A DNA stretch of 64,000 nucleotides, taken from Massilia sp. IC2-278. GTDB taxonomy: Bacteria > Pseudomonadota > Gammaproteobacteria > Burkholderiales > Burkholderiaceae_D. Numbering within the stretch: the first letter of the stretch is position 1; each line of letters begins with the position of its first letter. Below the pieces are notes generated by a model. That model saw nothing but the letters and a program-made list of their open reading frames with translations, did not search any database and was not told the origin of the DNA. Both the position numbers and the translations under genes were made by a program. Of the stretch, positions 23,630-32,642 are shown one piece after another. Where the stretch lies: the NCBI RefSeq assembly GCF_020708045.1, contig NZ_JAJFES010000010.1, positions 113,300 through 177,299 on the forward strand, written 5' to 3'.

Positions 23630-24523
23630 TCAAACGGTGCCGGGGCGCAAGGGGACGAAATGGCAGGATTCCAGCGTCTCGCTGGCCCATTCGGACTTGC
23701 CGGTACGGGTGATCCGCTCGAGGCGCTGGACCTGGCCCCCGACCGGGGCCACCAGGCGTGCGCCGATGGCAAGCTGCTCGAGCAGTGCGCGTGGCACTTC
23801 CAGGCCGGCCGCCGCCAGGATGATCCCGTCGAAGGGCGCGACCTGCGCGAGCCCGAGCATACCATCTCCGTAGTGCAAGCGGAGATTGGATATGCGCAGC
23901 GGCCGCAGGTTGGCCTTGGCCAATTCGTGCAGCGGCTTGATGCGCTCGATCGAATACACTTCCTTTGCCACCCGCGCCAGCACCGCGGCCTGGTAGCCGC
24001 AGCCGGTGCCGATTTCGAGCACGCGGCCGAGCGGGGCGTCGGCGCCGGACTTGCCGGCGCGCATAGCCTCGATCATACGCGCAACAATATAAGGCTGGGA
24101 AATAGTTTGATTGTGCCCGATCGGCAGCGAGGCGTCGATATAGGCCTGGCTCGACAGTGCCGGCTCGATGAACAGGTGGCGCGGCACCGCCTCCAGGGCC
24201 GCCAGCACGGCGCCGTCCTTGACGCCCTGGGCGGCGACCCGCGCCACCATGGCGCGCCGGATCGCTTCGGTGGCCATCAGATCCGAACGCTGGGCCGCGG
24301 GGGCGCTTTGCGTTGCCTGCGGTGCATAGCCGGGCGGCTTGGGTCCGGGCGGCGGCGCCTTGGGCGGCTGGGCCGCGCCGCCGAGTGCGCGCGCGGCGTT
24401 CTGGGTGGCGGTCTGGGGCGTGGCCACCGGCGCCGGCGCGCCCGGCTTGCGCGCGCCCCCGGTCACCGAGGACAGCGGCAAGGGAAAGCGTTTGCCTTCC
24501 GGGACGCCGGACCGGTCTGTCAT
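23630..24523 (-). CDS. pcm: Protein-L-isoaspartate O-methyltransferase
   Basis: Repairs isoaspartyl residues in aged proteins. The 297-residue protein contains the SAM motif [16 protein letters not shown] and the family segment [17 protein letters not shown]. About 80 N-terminal residues are a low-complexity A/P/Q-rich extension absent from the short enterobacterial enzyme. Starts inside the extension are possible ([10 protein letters not shown] is the core start). The first start overlaps the surE stop codon, which favours the long form. Confidence 0.92.
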   Translation of the reverse strand: MTDRSGVPEGKRFPLPLSSVTGGARKPGAPAPVATPQTATQNAARALGGAAQPPKAPPPGPKPPGYAPQATQSAPAAQRSDLMATEAIRRAMVARVAAQGVKDGAVLAALEAVPRHLFIEPALSSQAYIDASLPIGHNQTISQPYIVARMIEAMRAGKSGADAPLGRVLEIGTGCGYQAAVLARVAKEVYSIERIKPLHELAKANLRPLRISNLRLHYGDGMLGLAQVAPFDGIILAAAGLEVPRALLEQLAIGARLVAPVGGQVQRLERITRTGKSEWASETLESCHFVPLRPGTV

Positions 24524-25296
24524 GGCCGCCCCTCGCCGGGTGCACTCCCCGCTTCGTCCGCCAGGGCATTGGCCAGCAATTCCAGTTGCGGCCGGTGGGT
24601 GAGATCGATCTGCAGCGGCGTCACCGAGATGTTGCCTTGCGCCGTGGCGTGGAAGTCGGTGCCCTCGCCGGCGTCGCGGCAGGCGCCGGGGGCGCCGATC
24701 CAGAAGATTTCGCGCCCGCGCGGGTCCTGCGAGCGGATCACCGGCTCGGCTTGGTGGCGGCGCCCGAGCCGGGTCGGCGTCAGCGGACCGAGCTGCTCGT
24801 AGGGCAGGTTCGGGATATTCACGTTCAGCAGGAAGGGCGCGGGCAGCATCTCGAAGCGGCGCAGCACCACGTCGCGCGCGGCGCGGGCGGCGGCATCGAT
24901 GTGGGCCCAGCCCGAATGCACCTGGGAAAACGCGATGGCCGGAATGCCGAACAGGAAAGCCTCGGTGGCGGCGGCCACGGTGCCCGAATACAGGGTGTCG
25001 TCGCCCATGTTCTGGCCATTGTTGATGCCGGAAACGACCAGGTCGGGCGGCGCTTCCTGCATGCCGGTCAGGGCGATGTGCACGCAGTCGGTCGGCGTGC
25101 CATTGACAAAATAGAAACCGTTCGCGGCCTTGGTGACGGATAGCGGACGGTCGAGCGAAAGCGAGTTGGACGCACCGGAGCGGTTGCTGTCGGGCGCGAC
25201 AACGATGATCTCCGCCACCGCCGCCAGGGCGTCGGCGAGGGCGTTGATGCCGGGGGCGAGGTAGCCGTCGTCGTTACTGATTAGGATTCGCATCAC
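24520..25296 (-). CDS. surE: 5'/3'-nucleotidase SurE
   Basis: Metal-dependent survival nucleotidase acting on nucleoside monophosphates and short polyphosphates. The 258-residue protein starts [20 protein letters not shown], with metal ligands Asp9 and Asp10. It also has [19 protein letters not shown], which carries the conserved N/G metal loop. It is the first gene of surE-pcm-nlpD-rpoS. Confidence 0.95.
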   Translation of the reverse strand: MMRILISNDDGYLAPGINALADALAAVAEIIVVAPDSNRSGASNSLSLDRPLSVTKAANGFYFVNGTPTDCVHIALTGMQEAPPDLVVSGINNGQNMGDDTLYSGTVAAATEAFLFGIPAIAFSQVHSGWAHIDAAARAARDVVLRRFEMLPAPFLLNVNIPNLPYEQLGPLTPTRLGRRHQAEPVIRSQDPRGREIFWIGAPGACRDAGEGTDFHATAQGNISVTPLQIDLTHRPQLELLANALADEAGSAPGEGRP

Positions 25297-25438
25297 GCGA
25301 TTTTACCTGAAGCAACTGCCGTATCGCGCACCGTCGGTACATAATTTCTGGCTCCCCGGGCGAGCCCGCGGGAGCGCCGTTGTCGCCGGACGACGCCCCG
25401 CCACCCATTGCAAATCCGGCAACATCAAGCGGGAAACA

Positions 25439-28291
25439 CTAGCGCAAAGCCATCGAGCGCCCGCCCGCCGCCTCGATCAGGGCCCCTTCGAGCGACGCCA
25501 CCTCGTCTTCGGTAAACGCGAGCAGGGCATCCTTGTCGCCGTCCTCGAGGTAGACCTGCTTGATCAGGGCCACCCCGCGCCGCCGCAGCGCCTGCGCCAC
25601 GCCGGGCCGCAGGATCGTTTCGCGCAGGCTGTCGGCCAGGGCGCGGGCTTCGCGTCCGCGGCGCGTGTCGGCCAGCCTTTGCAATTGCGACAAGGTGTGG
25701 TCGAGGGGTTCGTGCGGCGCCTGCGCGGCCTCGTGCCCGCCGGCGCCGGCGCGCGTGCCGTCGCGCCCTCCTTCGTGCGCAAGGCCGGCGTGTGCGAGCG
25801 CGGCGCGCGCCACGGCGCCGTTGCCGGGCGCGGCCAGCCCGCCCGCGCGCGCCGCACCATAGCCGCCCGGGCCGGCGGCGCCCGGATCGCGCACGCTGCG
25901 CGCGGCGCCGGCGCCAGGACCGGCGCCGAATCCCGGGCCGGCGGCATCGTGCGGCCCGGCCGACATGGCGCGGATGTTCAGCAAACGGCTGCTGCCCTCT
26001 TCCACGCTGGCCTCAAGGCGACGCGCCGCCTGGCTGTCGCCCTGGCTCGACAGGGTCCTGGCCAGCATCTGCTTGCTGCGCAGGGTTTCGTGGTCGTCGC
26101 TGCCGTGCAGGCGCTCGTGCAGGTTCACCACGTGCTGCTGCAGGCGCCGCGCTTCCTCCAGCTCACCCTGCTCCGACAGCGTCGAGGCCAGGCGCAGCAG
26201 GATGCTCAGGGTGTCGGGATGCTCGGAGCCGAGCCGGCGCTCGCGCGCCGTGGCGAGGGCCTGCTGCATCTCGCGCACCGCACCCAGGTCGCCCTGGGCG
26301 GCGAAGATCTCGGCCAGCGCCTCGCGCGCCTGCAGGGTGGCGGCGGCGTCAAGCCCGGCCTGGCGCTCGCGCACGCGCACCACGCCTTCCTGCAACTTGC
26401 GCGCATTGCCGAGGTCGCCCATGTCGCGCAGCAGCGTTGCCAGCTGCTGGGTACAGCGCAGCGTGTCCTCGTGCTCGGTGCCGAGGATGCGCTGGCGCCC
26501 TTCCAGCACGCGCTCGTAGACCATGCGCGCGCGCGAATATTCTCCCTGGCGCGCCAGGGTGCGCGCCTGCCCGGCCAGGGCGTCGAGGGTGGCGATGTGG
26601 CCCGGGCCGTAGAGCCGCTCGCAGGCCTCGACCACGGATGCGTGCAGCGCCAGCGCGCGCGGGAATTCCTCGACCTGGGCCAGGGTGGCGGCCAGGCCGG
26701 AGCGCGCGGCCAGGGTCTCGGCATGCTCTTCGCCGGCGCCGAGCACGCAATGTTCGAGCAGCAGTTCGTACTGCGAGCGGGCGTCGCGCAGGCGGCCCGT
26801 CTCGCGCAGCAGCGACGCCAGCGCCGAGCGGCTGGCGCGGGTGTCGGGGTGGATGTCGCCGAACAGGCGCTGGCGCAGCGCGGTGCTCTCTTCGAAGCAT
26901 TCCTGGGCCTGGGCCATCCGCCCCTGCGCACGCTGCAGCTCGCCCAGACCCAGCAGGTCGCGCGCCAGCGGCGCCGCGTTCGGGTCGGGGGCGCCCGGGC
27001 CCAGCAGGCCGGCGCCCTGCCCGCCGGCGGCCAGCGCCCTGCGGCTGGCGCCGATGGCATCGAGCAGCGCCAGCTCGGCGCGCGACTGCCAGGGGAAATG
27101 CCCCCCCTCCAGCCAGCCCAGCAAAGCCGCCACGCTGCGCGTCGGCGCATGGCAATCGGCATCGCGCACGGCGCCCGCGGCGAAGGGTTCGCCCGGCGCG
27201 CTGGGCGCCATCGAAGCCGCCGCGGCCACCGAGGCCAGCAGCGGCACTTCGTCGAGGTAGCTGTCGAGCGAGAGCTGGGACAGGCCGTAGCAGCTGCGCA
27301 GCAGTTGTTCGAGCGCCGGCTGGTAGCCCCCGATGCCGCGCTGCGGGTCGCCACGCCGCCACAGGGCGCGCCGCTCGGCGTCGGCGCCTTCGGGGATGCA
27401 GGGTAGCGGGTAGACCAGCAGCGGGCGCTGCTCGTCCTCGTGGCTGCAGCGGTACTCGACGGCGCGCGTCACCACGCCGGCCAGGCCCTCGAGGCTGCGC
27501 CCGCCCGGCGTGAACAGCCCGACCAGGCGCCCCGGCAGCAGCGTGGTGCAGACGCTGACCGCGGCCGAGCGCCCGCCGCGCGCATCGACCAGCACGTGGC
27601 GGAAGTGGCGCGCCAGGTGGGCGGCAAAGGCGCGGTACAGCGCCGGGCAGGCGGCGAACAGGCCGTCCCAGTCCATGCGGTCGGCGCGCTCGCCGTAGCT
27701 GTCATCGAAGCGGCCGGCGCGCATCAGGTACAGCGAGCGGCCCTGGTCGACCCGTTCGACGTAGGCTTCCCAGTCGATCGCCTCGAGCACCAGGCGCGCG
27801 CGCTCCTCGTGGTCGAGGTCGGCGCCGGCGCGGCCCAGCGACTGCAGCTGTTCGCGGCAGGCCTCGAAGTACTCGAGGAGGCCTGGCCGGGCCGTGTCAG
27901 GCCGCGCCGCGCCAGAACGGGCCATGTCAGGCCGCGCCGCGTCGAGTCGCATCGGGCCGGGCCGGGCCACGTCGGGCCGGGAGCCGGGACCCATGCCGGG
28001 GCGCAGGTCGCTGCGCGCGCCGGGGGGCGTATCGAGCCGCGTGCCGGGCCGGACCTCGGGCCGCGGATCGGCGAAGCGCTCGTCGCACGCCGGGAAATAA
28101 TGGTGCAGGCCGGGCGCCTCGGTATCCCAGTCGATCATCAGCACCGGCACCGTGGCGTTCTGCCTGGCCGCCAGCTGGACGGCGGCATGCGCCAGCGCGG
28201 CGCTGCGCGCGGCGCCATGCTCGAAGGAGTAGAAGGTGGTGACTTCGCCGGGCCTGGGAATCGGCGGCAGCGTCAGGCGGTTGATTTCCAT
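25439..28291 (-). CDS. TPR protein with degenerate KGGVGR-type P-loop head (FxsT-like)
   Basis: Function unknown. The 950-residue protein has a MinD/ParA-like head. Residues 19-30 read TFYSFEHGAARS where family members have FYSFKGGVGRS, so the Walker A lysine is missing, while VLMIDWDTEAPGLHHYF (50-66) is kept. An R/P/D-rich low-complexity insertion at about 72-138 interrupts the head. Residues about 430-790 carry about eight 42-residue kinesin-light-chain-type TPR units, such as GDLGNARKLQEGVVRVRERQ. A second A/G-rich linker follows, then a helical C-terminus. The start MEINRLTLPP has an AGGAGCT site and lies 8 bp after the TIR gene stop, so the two are one operon. It resembles FxsT proteins of FxSxx-COOH clusters; no FxSxx peptide gene is present. 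Confidence 0.75.
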   Translation of the reverse strand: MEINRLTLPPIPRPGEVTTFYSFEHGAARSAALAHAAVQLAARQNATVPVLMIDWDTEAPGLHHYFPACDERFADPRPEVRPGTRLDTPPGARSDLRPGMGPGSRPDVARPGPMRLDAARPDMARSGAARPDTARPGLLEYFEACREQLQSLGRAGADLDHEERARLVLEAIDWEAYVERVDQGRSLYLMRAGRFDDSYGERADRMDWDGLFAACPALYRAFAAHLARHFRHVLVDARGGRSAAVSVCTTLLPGRLVGLFTPGGRSLEGLAGVVTRAVEYRCSHEDEQRPLLVYPLPCIPEGADAERRALWRRGDPQRGIGGYQPALEQLLRSCYGLSQLSLDSYLDEVPLLASVAAAASMAPSAPGEPFAAGAVRDADCHAPTRSVAALLGWLEGGHFPWQSRAELALLDAIGASRRALAAGGQGAGLLGPGAPDPNAAPLARDLLGLGELQRAQGRMAQAQECFEESTALRQRLFGDIHPDTRASRSALASLLRETGRLRDARSQYELLLEHCVLGAGEEHAETLAARSGLAATLAQVEEFPRALALHASVVEACERLYGPGHIATLDALAGQARTLARQGEYSRARMVYERVLEGRQRILGTEHEDTLRCTQQLATLLRDMGDLGNARKLQEGVVRVRERQAGLDAAATLQAREALAEIFAAQGDLGAVREMQQALATARERRLGSEHPDTLSILLRLASTLSEQGELEEARRLQQHVVNLHERLHGSDDHETLRSKQMLARTLSSQGDSQAARRLEASVEEGSSRLLNIRAMSAGPHDAAGPGFGAGPGAGAARSVRDPGAAGPGGYGAARAGGLAAPGNGAVARAALAHAGLAHEGGRDGTRAGAGGHEAAQAPHEPLDHTLSQLQRLADTRRGREARALADSLRETILRPGVAQALRRRGVALIKQVYLEDGDKDALLAFTEDEVASLEGALIEAAGGRSMALR

Positions 28292-28299
28292 GTAGCTCC

Positions 28300-28908
28300 T
28301 CATTTTTTCGGGAAAGTGAGATCCGGGATGGCGCGCCACTCGGGTGGGACATCGGGGAGCACGAATTGGTTGCAATCATGACCAGGCGGCGAATGGCGCT
28401 TCTGGTACTGGTAATGGGTGGCGATGCGCTTGACCATCTTGTTGATGTCGGGGAGGAAATCGGGATTCGATTTCAGGTCGGCGGTGGCCATGGTGAAATG
28501 CGAGAAGTCGACGTAGAAGCTGGACGACGCGATCTGCGGCGGCAGCCGGTCGGGGTGCTGGGTCATGATGACCGGGATGATCAGGTGGCTCGGCAGCGTG
28601 TACCAAGTGCTGCGCTCGGCCTCGATGAGGCGCATGGCCGCGTATTCGCGGCGCGTGTAGGCATGCGCCTCGTACTTGGGCGTGTAGATGAGGATCATGC
28701 AGACGCTTTCGCACATGGCGCGGGCGATCCTGCCGTCGAGGTCGTCGCCGCCGCCGAGCTGTTCGGTGTCGACGAAGAGTTCTTCTTCGTTGTCGAAATA
28801 CGGTTCGAGATAGCATTGCAGCGCGTCGACCAGCGCGGCCTTGAAATGTTGCATCAAGCCATGGCGCCCATGGGCGTAACTGAAGAAGCAGCCGTACCGG
28901 ATTGCCAT
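28300..28908 (-). CDS. TIR-domain protein (FxsC-like)
   Basis: A 202-residue protein that is almost all TIR fold. It begins MAIRYGCFFSYAHGRHGLMQ with the FSYA box 1. LFVDTEQLGGGDDLDGRIAR is box 2-like, and CMILIYTPKYEAHAYTRREY leads to Glu88, the position of the catalytic glutamate in NADase TIRs. PVIMTQHPDRLPPQI and a YVDFS segment complete the fold. TIR domains of this kind act as NAD-consuming effectors or scaffolds in bacterial immunity; which applies here is not known. It is the first gene of a two-gene operon with the TPR protein. Longer in-frame readings upstream run through the inverted-repeat element and are rejected. Confidence 0.8.
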   Translation of the reverse strand: MAIRYGCFFSYAHGRHGLMQHFKAALVDALQCYLEPYFDNEEELFVDTEQLGGGDDLDGRIARAMCESVCMILIYTPKYEAHAYTRREYAAMRLIEAERSTWYTLPSHLIIPVIMTQHPDRLPPQIASSSFYVDFSHFTMATADLKSNPDFLPDINKMVKRIATHYQYQKRHSPPGHDCNQFVLPDVPPEWRAIPDLTFPKK

Positions 28909-29022
28909 TCGATTCCCCTGTTCAATACGCCCGCGGCGCGCACGCGCATCCACCACTCTAGCGCCGCACACCCTCGTCACTTTGCGTGCGAACAAACCGC
29001 CCGGAGCCTTGCAAGCAAGGTG

Positions 29023-29125
29023 AGAGCGCCTGACAAAACCTTCAGGGCAAGGCGCACTGTCGAAGACAGTACGAACGTACGGCGAGACAGTGCAACGCAG
29101 CCATGGAGGTTTTGTCAGGCGCTCT
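29023..29125. repeat. 103-bp element with 19-bp perfect terminal inverted repeats
   Basis: AGAGCGCCTGACAAAACCT at 29023-29041 is matched exactly in reverse complement at 29107-29125. Inside lies a second imperfect palindrome (CACTGTC ... GACAGTG around GTACGAACGTAC). It sits between the divergent TIR and quinone oxidoreductase genes. It looks like a small non-autonomous MITE-type element. A 3-bp TGA flanks a slightly shorter version on both sides, too short to prove a target duplication. Confidence 0.7.
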
Positions 29126-29176
29126 GAGGCATAATCGAAGAGATTCGCGACCATTAACACAACAACAGGAGATGCA

Positions 29177-30151
29177 ATGAAAGCGATCGTATGCAAGGAC
29201 TGGGGCCCGCCCGACAGCCTGGAACTGCAGGACCTGCCCGACCTCGTGCCGCAAGCCGGCGAAGTCGTGGTCGAGGTGCGCGCGGCCGGGGTCAACTTCC
29301 CCGACGTGCTGACCGTGCAGGGCAAGTACCAGTACCGTCCCGAACTGCCGTTCACGCCGGGCAACGAGTTCGCCGGCACCGTGCGCGCGGTGGGCGAAGG
29401 CGTGAGCCACTTCAAGGCCGGCGACCGGGTGATCGGCTTTGCGCGCAGCGGCGCCTTTGCCGAACAGGTGCGCGCCCCGGCCGACGTCTTGATGCCGATG
29501 CCTCCCGACATGGACTTCGACATCGCCGCGGCGATCACCCTCACCTACGGCACATCGCACCACGCGGTGGTCGACCGCGCGCAGCTGAAGGCCGGCGAGA
29601 CCATGCTGGTGCTGGGCGCGGCCGGCGGCGTCGGCCTGGCGGCCATCGAGATCGGCAAAGCGCTGGGTGCACGCGTGATCGCGGCGGCATCGAGTGCGGA
29701 AAAGCTGGAGGTCTGCCGCGCGCATGGCGCGGACGTGCTGATCGATTATTCGAAAGAAGACCTGCGCGAGGCGCTGAAGGCGGCAACCGGCGGCAAGGGT
29801 CCCGACGTGATCTACGATCCAGTCGGTGGGCCGTACACCGAACCGGCGCTGCGTTCGATCGCCTGGCGCGGCCGGCACCTGGTGATCGGCTTTGCGGCGG
29901 GCGAGATTCCAAAGCTGCCGTGGAACCTGATGCTGCTGAAGGGCGCGTCCGTGGTCGGCGTGTTCTGGGGCGAGTTTGCAAAGCGCGAGCCGAAGGCGAA
30001 CGTGGCCGCGATGCGCGAGATGCTGGGCTGGATGGCCGAAGGAAAACTCAAGCCGCTGGTGTCGCAGCGCTATGCGCTGGCAGAGACGGCGCAGGCCCTG
30101 AACGACATGGCCGATCGGAAGGTGACCGGCAAGGTCGTGATCGTGCCGTAA
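29177..30151 (+). CDS. NADPH:quinone oxidoreductase family protein (zinc-free MDR)
   Basis: Cytoplasmic medium-chain dehydrogenase/reductase of the quinone oxidoreductase type. The 324-residue protein has the GroES-like N-terminal domain (VEVRAAGVNFPDVLTVQGKY, then PFTPGNEFAGTVRAVG). The Rossmann motif LGAAGGVGLAAIEIGKALGA and the C-terminal signature KVTGKVVIVP are also present. No catalytic zinc cysteine set is present. An AGGAG site precedes the ATG. It is probably monocistronic, and the substrate is unknown. Confidence 0.9.
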   Translation: MKAIVCKDWGPPDSLELQDLPDLVPQAGEVVVEVRAAGVNFPDVLTVQGKYQYRPELPFTPGNEFAGTVRAVGEGVSHFKAGDRVIGFARSGAFAEQVRAPADVLMPMPPDMDFDIAAAITLTYGTSHHAVVDRAQLKAGETMLVLGAAGGVGLAAIEIGKALGARVIAAASSAEKLEVCRAHGADVLIDYSKEDLREALKAATGGKGPDVIYDPVGGPYTEPALRSIAWRGRHLVIGFAAGEIPKLPWNLMLLKGASVVGVFWGEFAKREPKANVAAMREMLGWMAEGKLKPLVSQRYALAETAQALNDMADRKVTGKVVIVP

Positions 30152-30165
30152 TCGGTGTCAATGCG

Positions 30166-30198
30166 CGTAGGGTGGACGGTTATGCCATCCACCCTACG
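30166..30198 (+). repeat. REP-like palindrome, copy 6, symmetric form
   Basis: CGTAGGGTGGACGG, loop TTATG, CCATCCACCCTACG. Unlike the other copies it has the CGTAGGG end on both sides, giving a 14-bp stem with one mismatch. It lies between the convergent oxidoreductase and dinG genes and could serve both as a terminator-like hairpin, though no T run is present. Confidence 0.8.
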
Positions 30199-30202
30199 AC
30201 AA

Positions 30203-32242
30203 TCATTCCGCGTCCGGCTTGAAGAACTTGATCACGTCTTCTTGCACGCGCGTACGCTTGAACGGCGGCAGGCTCTGCCAGATGCGTCGTCCATACGGCT
30301 TGCTGATCAAACGCGGGTCGCAGATCATCAACACCCCGCGGTCCTCGACGTCGCGGATCAAACGCCCTGCGCCCTGCTTGAGCGTGATGATCGCTTCCGG
30401 CAACTGGTGGTGCATGAAGCCGTTCAGCCCCTGCTTTTCCATTACCTCGATGCGCGCCGCCAGCACCGGATCGTCGGGCGGAGCAAACGGCAGCTTGTCG
30501 ATGATCACCAGCGACAGCGCCTCGCCGCGCACGTCCACGCCTTCCCAGAAACTCTGGCTGCCGACCAGCACCGCATTCCCGGCATTGCGGAAGGAATCGA
30601 GCAGCTCGGTGCGCCCGCGCTCGCCTTGCACGAACAGCGGGAAGTCCAGCCCGCGCTCGGCGAATTCGGTGCGCAGGCGCTCGGCCACGCGGTTCACGGC
30701 GCGAATCGTGGTGCACAGGAAGAAGGTGCGCCCGCCGGCCGCCTCGATGACCGGCAGTGCGTGGTCGACCACGGCATCGGTGTAGCCCATCGAATTCGGT
30801 TCCGGCAAGCCGGTCGGCACATACAGCACGCCCTGCTCGCCGTAGTTGAACGGGCTCGGCCAGGTGCGCGCCGGCTCGCCGGTCAGGCCCATCTGGTCGG
30901 AGAAATGCTTGAAGTCGTTCTTCACCGCCAGCGTGGCCGAGGTGAAGATCCAGCTGCGCGGATTGCCCTCGCGCTGGTTCTGGAAGATCGGCGCGATCGA
31001 CAGCGGCGTCTTGTGCAGCTGCAGGGAAGAATTGAAAGCCTCGACCCAGAGCACGGCCTGTTCGGCCTCAGCGCCCTTGGCCTTCGGGTCTGCCTTCCAG
31101 GCATCGTAGGCGGCTTTCAGCTCGACCGCGCGCACACGGCAGGCTTCCAGGGTTTCGGCGCGTTCGGCCTGCTCCTCTAACACGTCGATCAGGCCGTCGA
31201 GTTCTTCCTTGAGCTTGACCAGCGCCGGGAAGAAGGCGGAGGTCGGCAACACCTGGGGCAGCGACAAACGGGTGCTGCCCTCCGGGAAAGTCAGGCGCAA
31301 GTCGCGCGCGGCCTTTTCGACCACGGTCACGATCTTCGCCCAGTCCGGACCGCGCGCATGCGCCAGGCCTTCGGCCAGCACGTCGCGGCACAGTTCCAGC
31401 ACCTGCGAGGTCGAGACCGACTGGCCGAAGAACAGGGTCGCGGTATCGGGCAGCTGGTGCGCTTCGTCGAAGATGATGGTGTTGGCCGACGGCAGCAGTT
31501 CGGCCACGCCGGTGTCTTTCAGGGCGACGTCGGCAAAGAACAGGTGGTGGTTGACCACGACCACGTCGGCCTGCTGGGCTTCGCGGCGTGCCTTCATCAC
31601 GAAGCAGTCCTGGTAGTACTGGCACTCGGCGCCCATGCAAGTGTCGCGCGTGGACGTGACCAGGTTCCAGACCGAGGCGTTTTCCGGCACCTTGGCCAGT
31701 TCCGCCTTGTCGCCGGAACTGCTCATCTTGATGAAGCGCGAGATTTCGCGCAGGTGGCCGACGTCGTCGCGCGAGGTCAGGCGCCCGTTCTGCAGCGTGC
31801 GCTCCAGGTGGAAATGGCAAAGGTAGTTCGAGCGGCCTTTCAGCAGCGCCACCGACACCGGCGCCTTCAGGGCCTTGCGGATGGTCGGGATATCGCGCAG
31901 GAACAATTGGTCCTGCAAGTTCTTGGTCCCGGTCGAGACGATGGTCTTGCCGCCCCACAGCAGCGCGGGCACGAGGTAGGCGAAGGTCTTGCCGGTGCCG
32001 GTGCCGGCCTCGGCCATGAGCACTTGCTGGCCGTCGATGGCGGCGGCGATGGCTTTCGCCATTTCGGTTTGCGACTGGCGCGGCTTGAAGGTGCCGACGG
32101 CGGGCGCGAGCGGGCCGCCGACGCCGAACAGGCGGTCGATTTCTTCGTCGTATTTGCCGGCTGGAGCGGTCGCGTCGGCAGCGTCGGAAGACGGCGGCGC
32201 AACGGACTCGGCAACGCCGGGCACAGGGAGGTGATCGGTCAA
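30203..32242 (-). CDS. dinG: DinG-family ATP-dependent DNA helicase
   Basis: XPD-like 5'-3' helicase with an iron-sulfur cluster, linked to resolving R-loops and damage structures. The 679-residue protein has Walker A in MAEAGTGTGKTFAYLVPALL and the Walker B box IIFDEAHQLPDTATL. Cysteines include YLCHFHLERTL, DTCMGAECQYYQDCF. C-terminal helicase motifs are VGSQSFWEGVDVRGEALSLV and QGAGRLIRDVEDRGV. It ends beside a REP-like hairpin. The YdcH-like gene lies 27 bp upstream. Confidence 0.92.
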   Translation of the reverse strand: MTDHLPVPGVAESVAPPSSDAADATAPAGKYDEEIDRLFGVGGPLAPAVGTFKPRQSQTEMAKAIAAAIDGQQVLMAEAGTGTGKTFAYLVPALLWGGKTIVSTGTKNLQDQLFLRDIPTIRKALKAPVSVALLKGRSNYLCHFHLERTLQNGRLTSRDDVGHLREISRFIKMSSSGDKAELAKVPENASVWNLVTSTRDTCMGAECQYYQDCFVMKARREAQQADVVVVNHHLFFADVALKDTGVAELLPSANTIIFDEAHQLPDTATLFFGQSVSTSQVLELCRDVLAEGLAHARGPDWAKIVTVVEKAARDLRLTFPEGSTRLSLPQVLPTSAFFPALVKLKEELDGLIDVLEEQAERAETLEACRVRAVELKAAYDAWKADPKAKGAEAEQAVLWVEAFNSSLQLHKTPLSIAPIFQNQREGNPRSWIFTSATLAVKNDFKHFSDQMGLTGEPARTWPSPFNYGEQGVLYVPTGLPEPNSMGYTDAVVDHALPVIEAAGGRTFFLCTTIRAVNRVAERLRTEFAERGLDFPLFVQGERGRTELLDSFRNAGNAVLVGSQSFWEGVDVRGEALSLVIIDKLPFAPPDDPVLAARIEVMEKQGLNGFMHHQLPEAIITLKQGAGRLIRDVEDRGVLMICDPRLISKPYGRRIWQSLPPFKRTRVQEDVIKFFKPDAE

Positions 32243-32269
32243 AATAGGCGTTTCAGGGAGGTGTTGGCC

Positions 32270-32470
32270 TCAGGCCGGCACATCCGGCACGAGTTGCATT
32301 TTCAGCAAGGTGATATGGTCTTTCAGCTGCAGTTTACGCTTTTTGAGGCGGCGCAATTGTAACTGGTCCGCGTGACCATCCGCTGTCAGCATCGCGATGA
32401 CCGCGTCGAGGTCACGGTGTTCCACGTCGAGTTCGATAATGCGGCGCTGGATGTCTTGGACATCGGTCAT
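32270..32470 (-). CDS. YdcH/DUF465 family small coiled-coil protein
   Basis: A 66-residue helical protein, MTDVQDIQRRIIELDVEHRD and onward, with the family C-terminal signature LQLRRLKKRKLQLKDHITLL. The function of the family is unknown. It lies 27 bp upstream of dinG and is divergent from the PP2C gene. The short start is chosen because upstream codons have no family similarity. Confidence 0.82.
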   Translation of the reverse strand: MTDVQDIQRRIIELDVEHRDLDAVIAMLTADGHADQLQLRRLKKRKLQLKDHITLLKMQLVPDVPA

Positions 32471-32642
32471 GATGGCGGTTCCAAACAGGTTTTTCAACAA
32501 GGCGGGATGGCGGCGGGACTGCGGGCTGGCGTTGCACCGGATGAAGCTTGCAACACGGAGGCTTCTCGGTGCATAGTTTAATCTACAGCGACGTTGCCGC
32601 CAACAAAGATTGGCCGTCCAGCCACGGAAAGCATCAAAGTTT

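Noticed and set aside
28909..29544. Long N-terminal extension of the TIR protein
   Set aside because: The open frame runs backward through the inverted-repeat element and into the divergent quinone oxidoreductase gene. The TIR box begins right after the internal ATG at 28908.
29177..29878. Minus-strand frames opposite the quinone oxidoreductase gene
   Set aside because: Antisense shadows; the plus strand has a complete MDR protein with its Rossmann motif.
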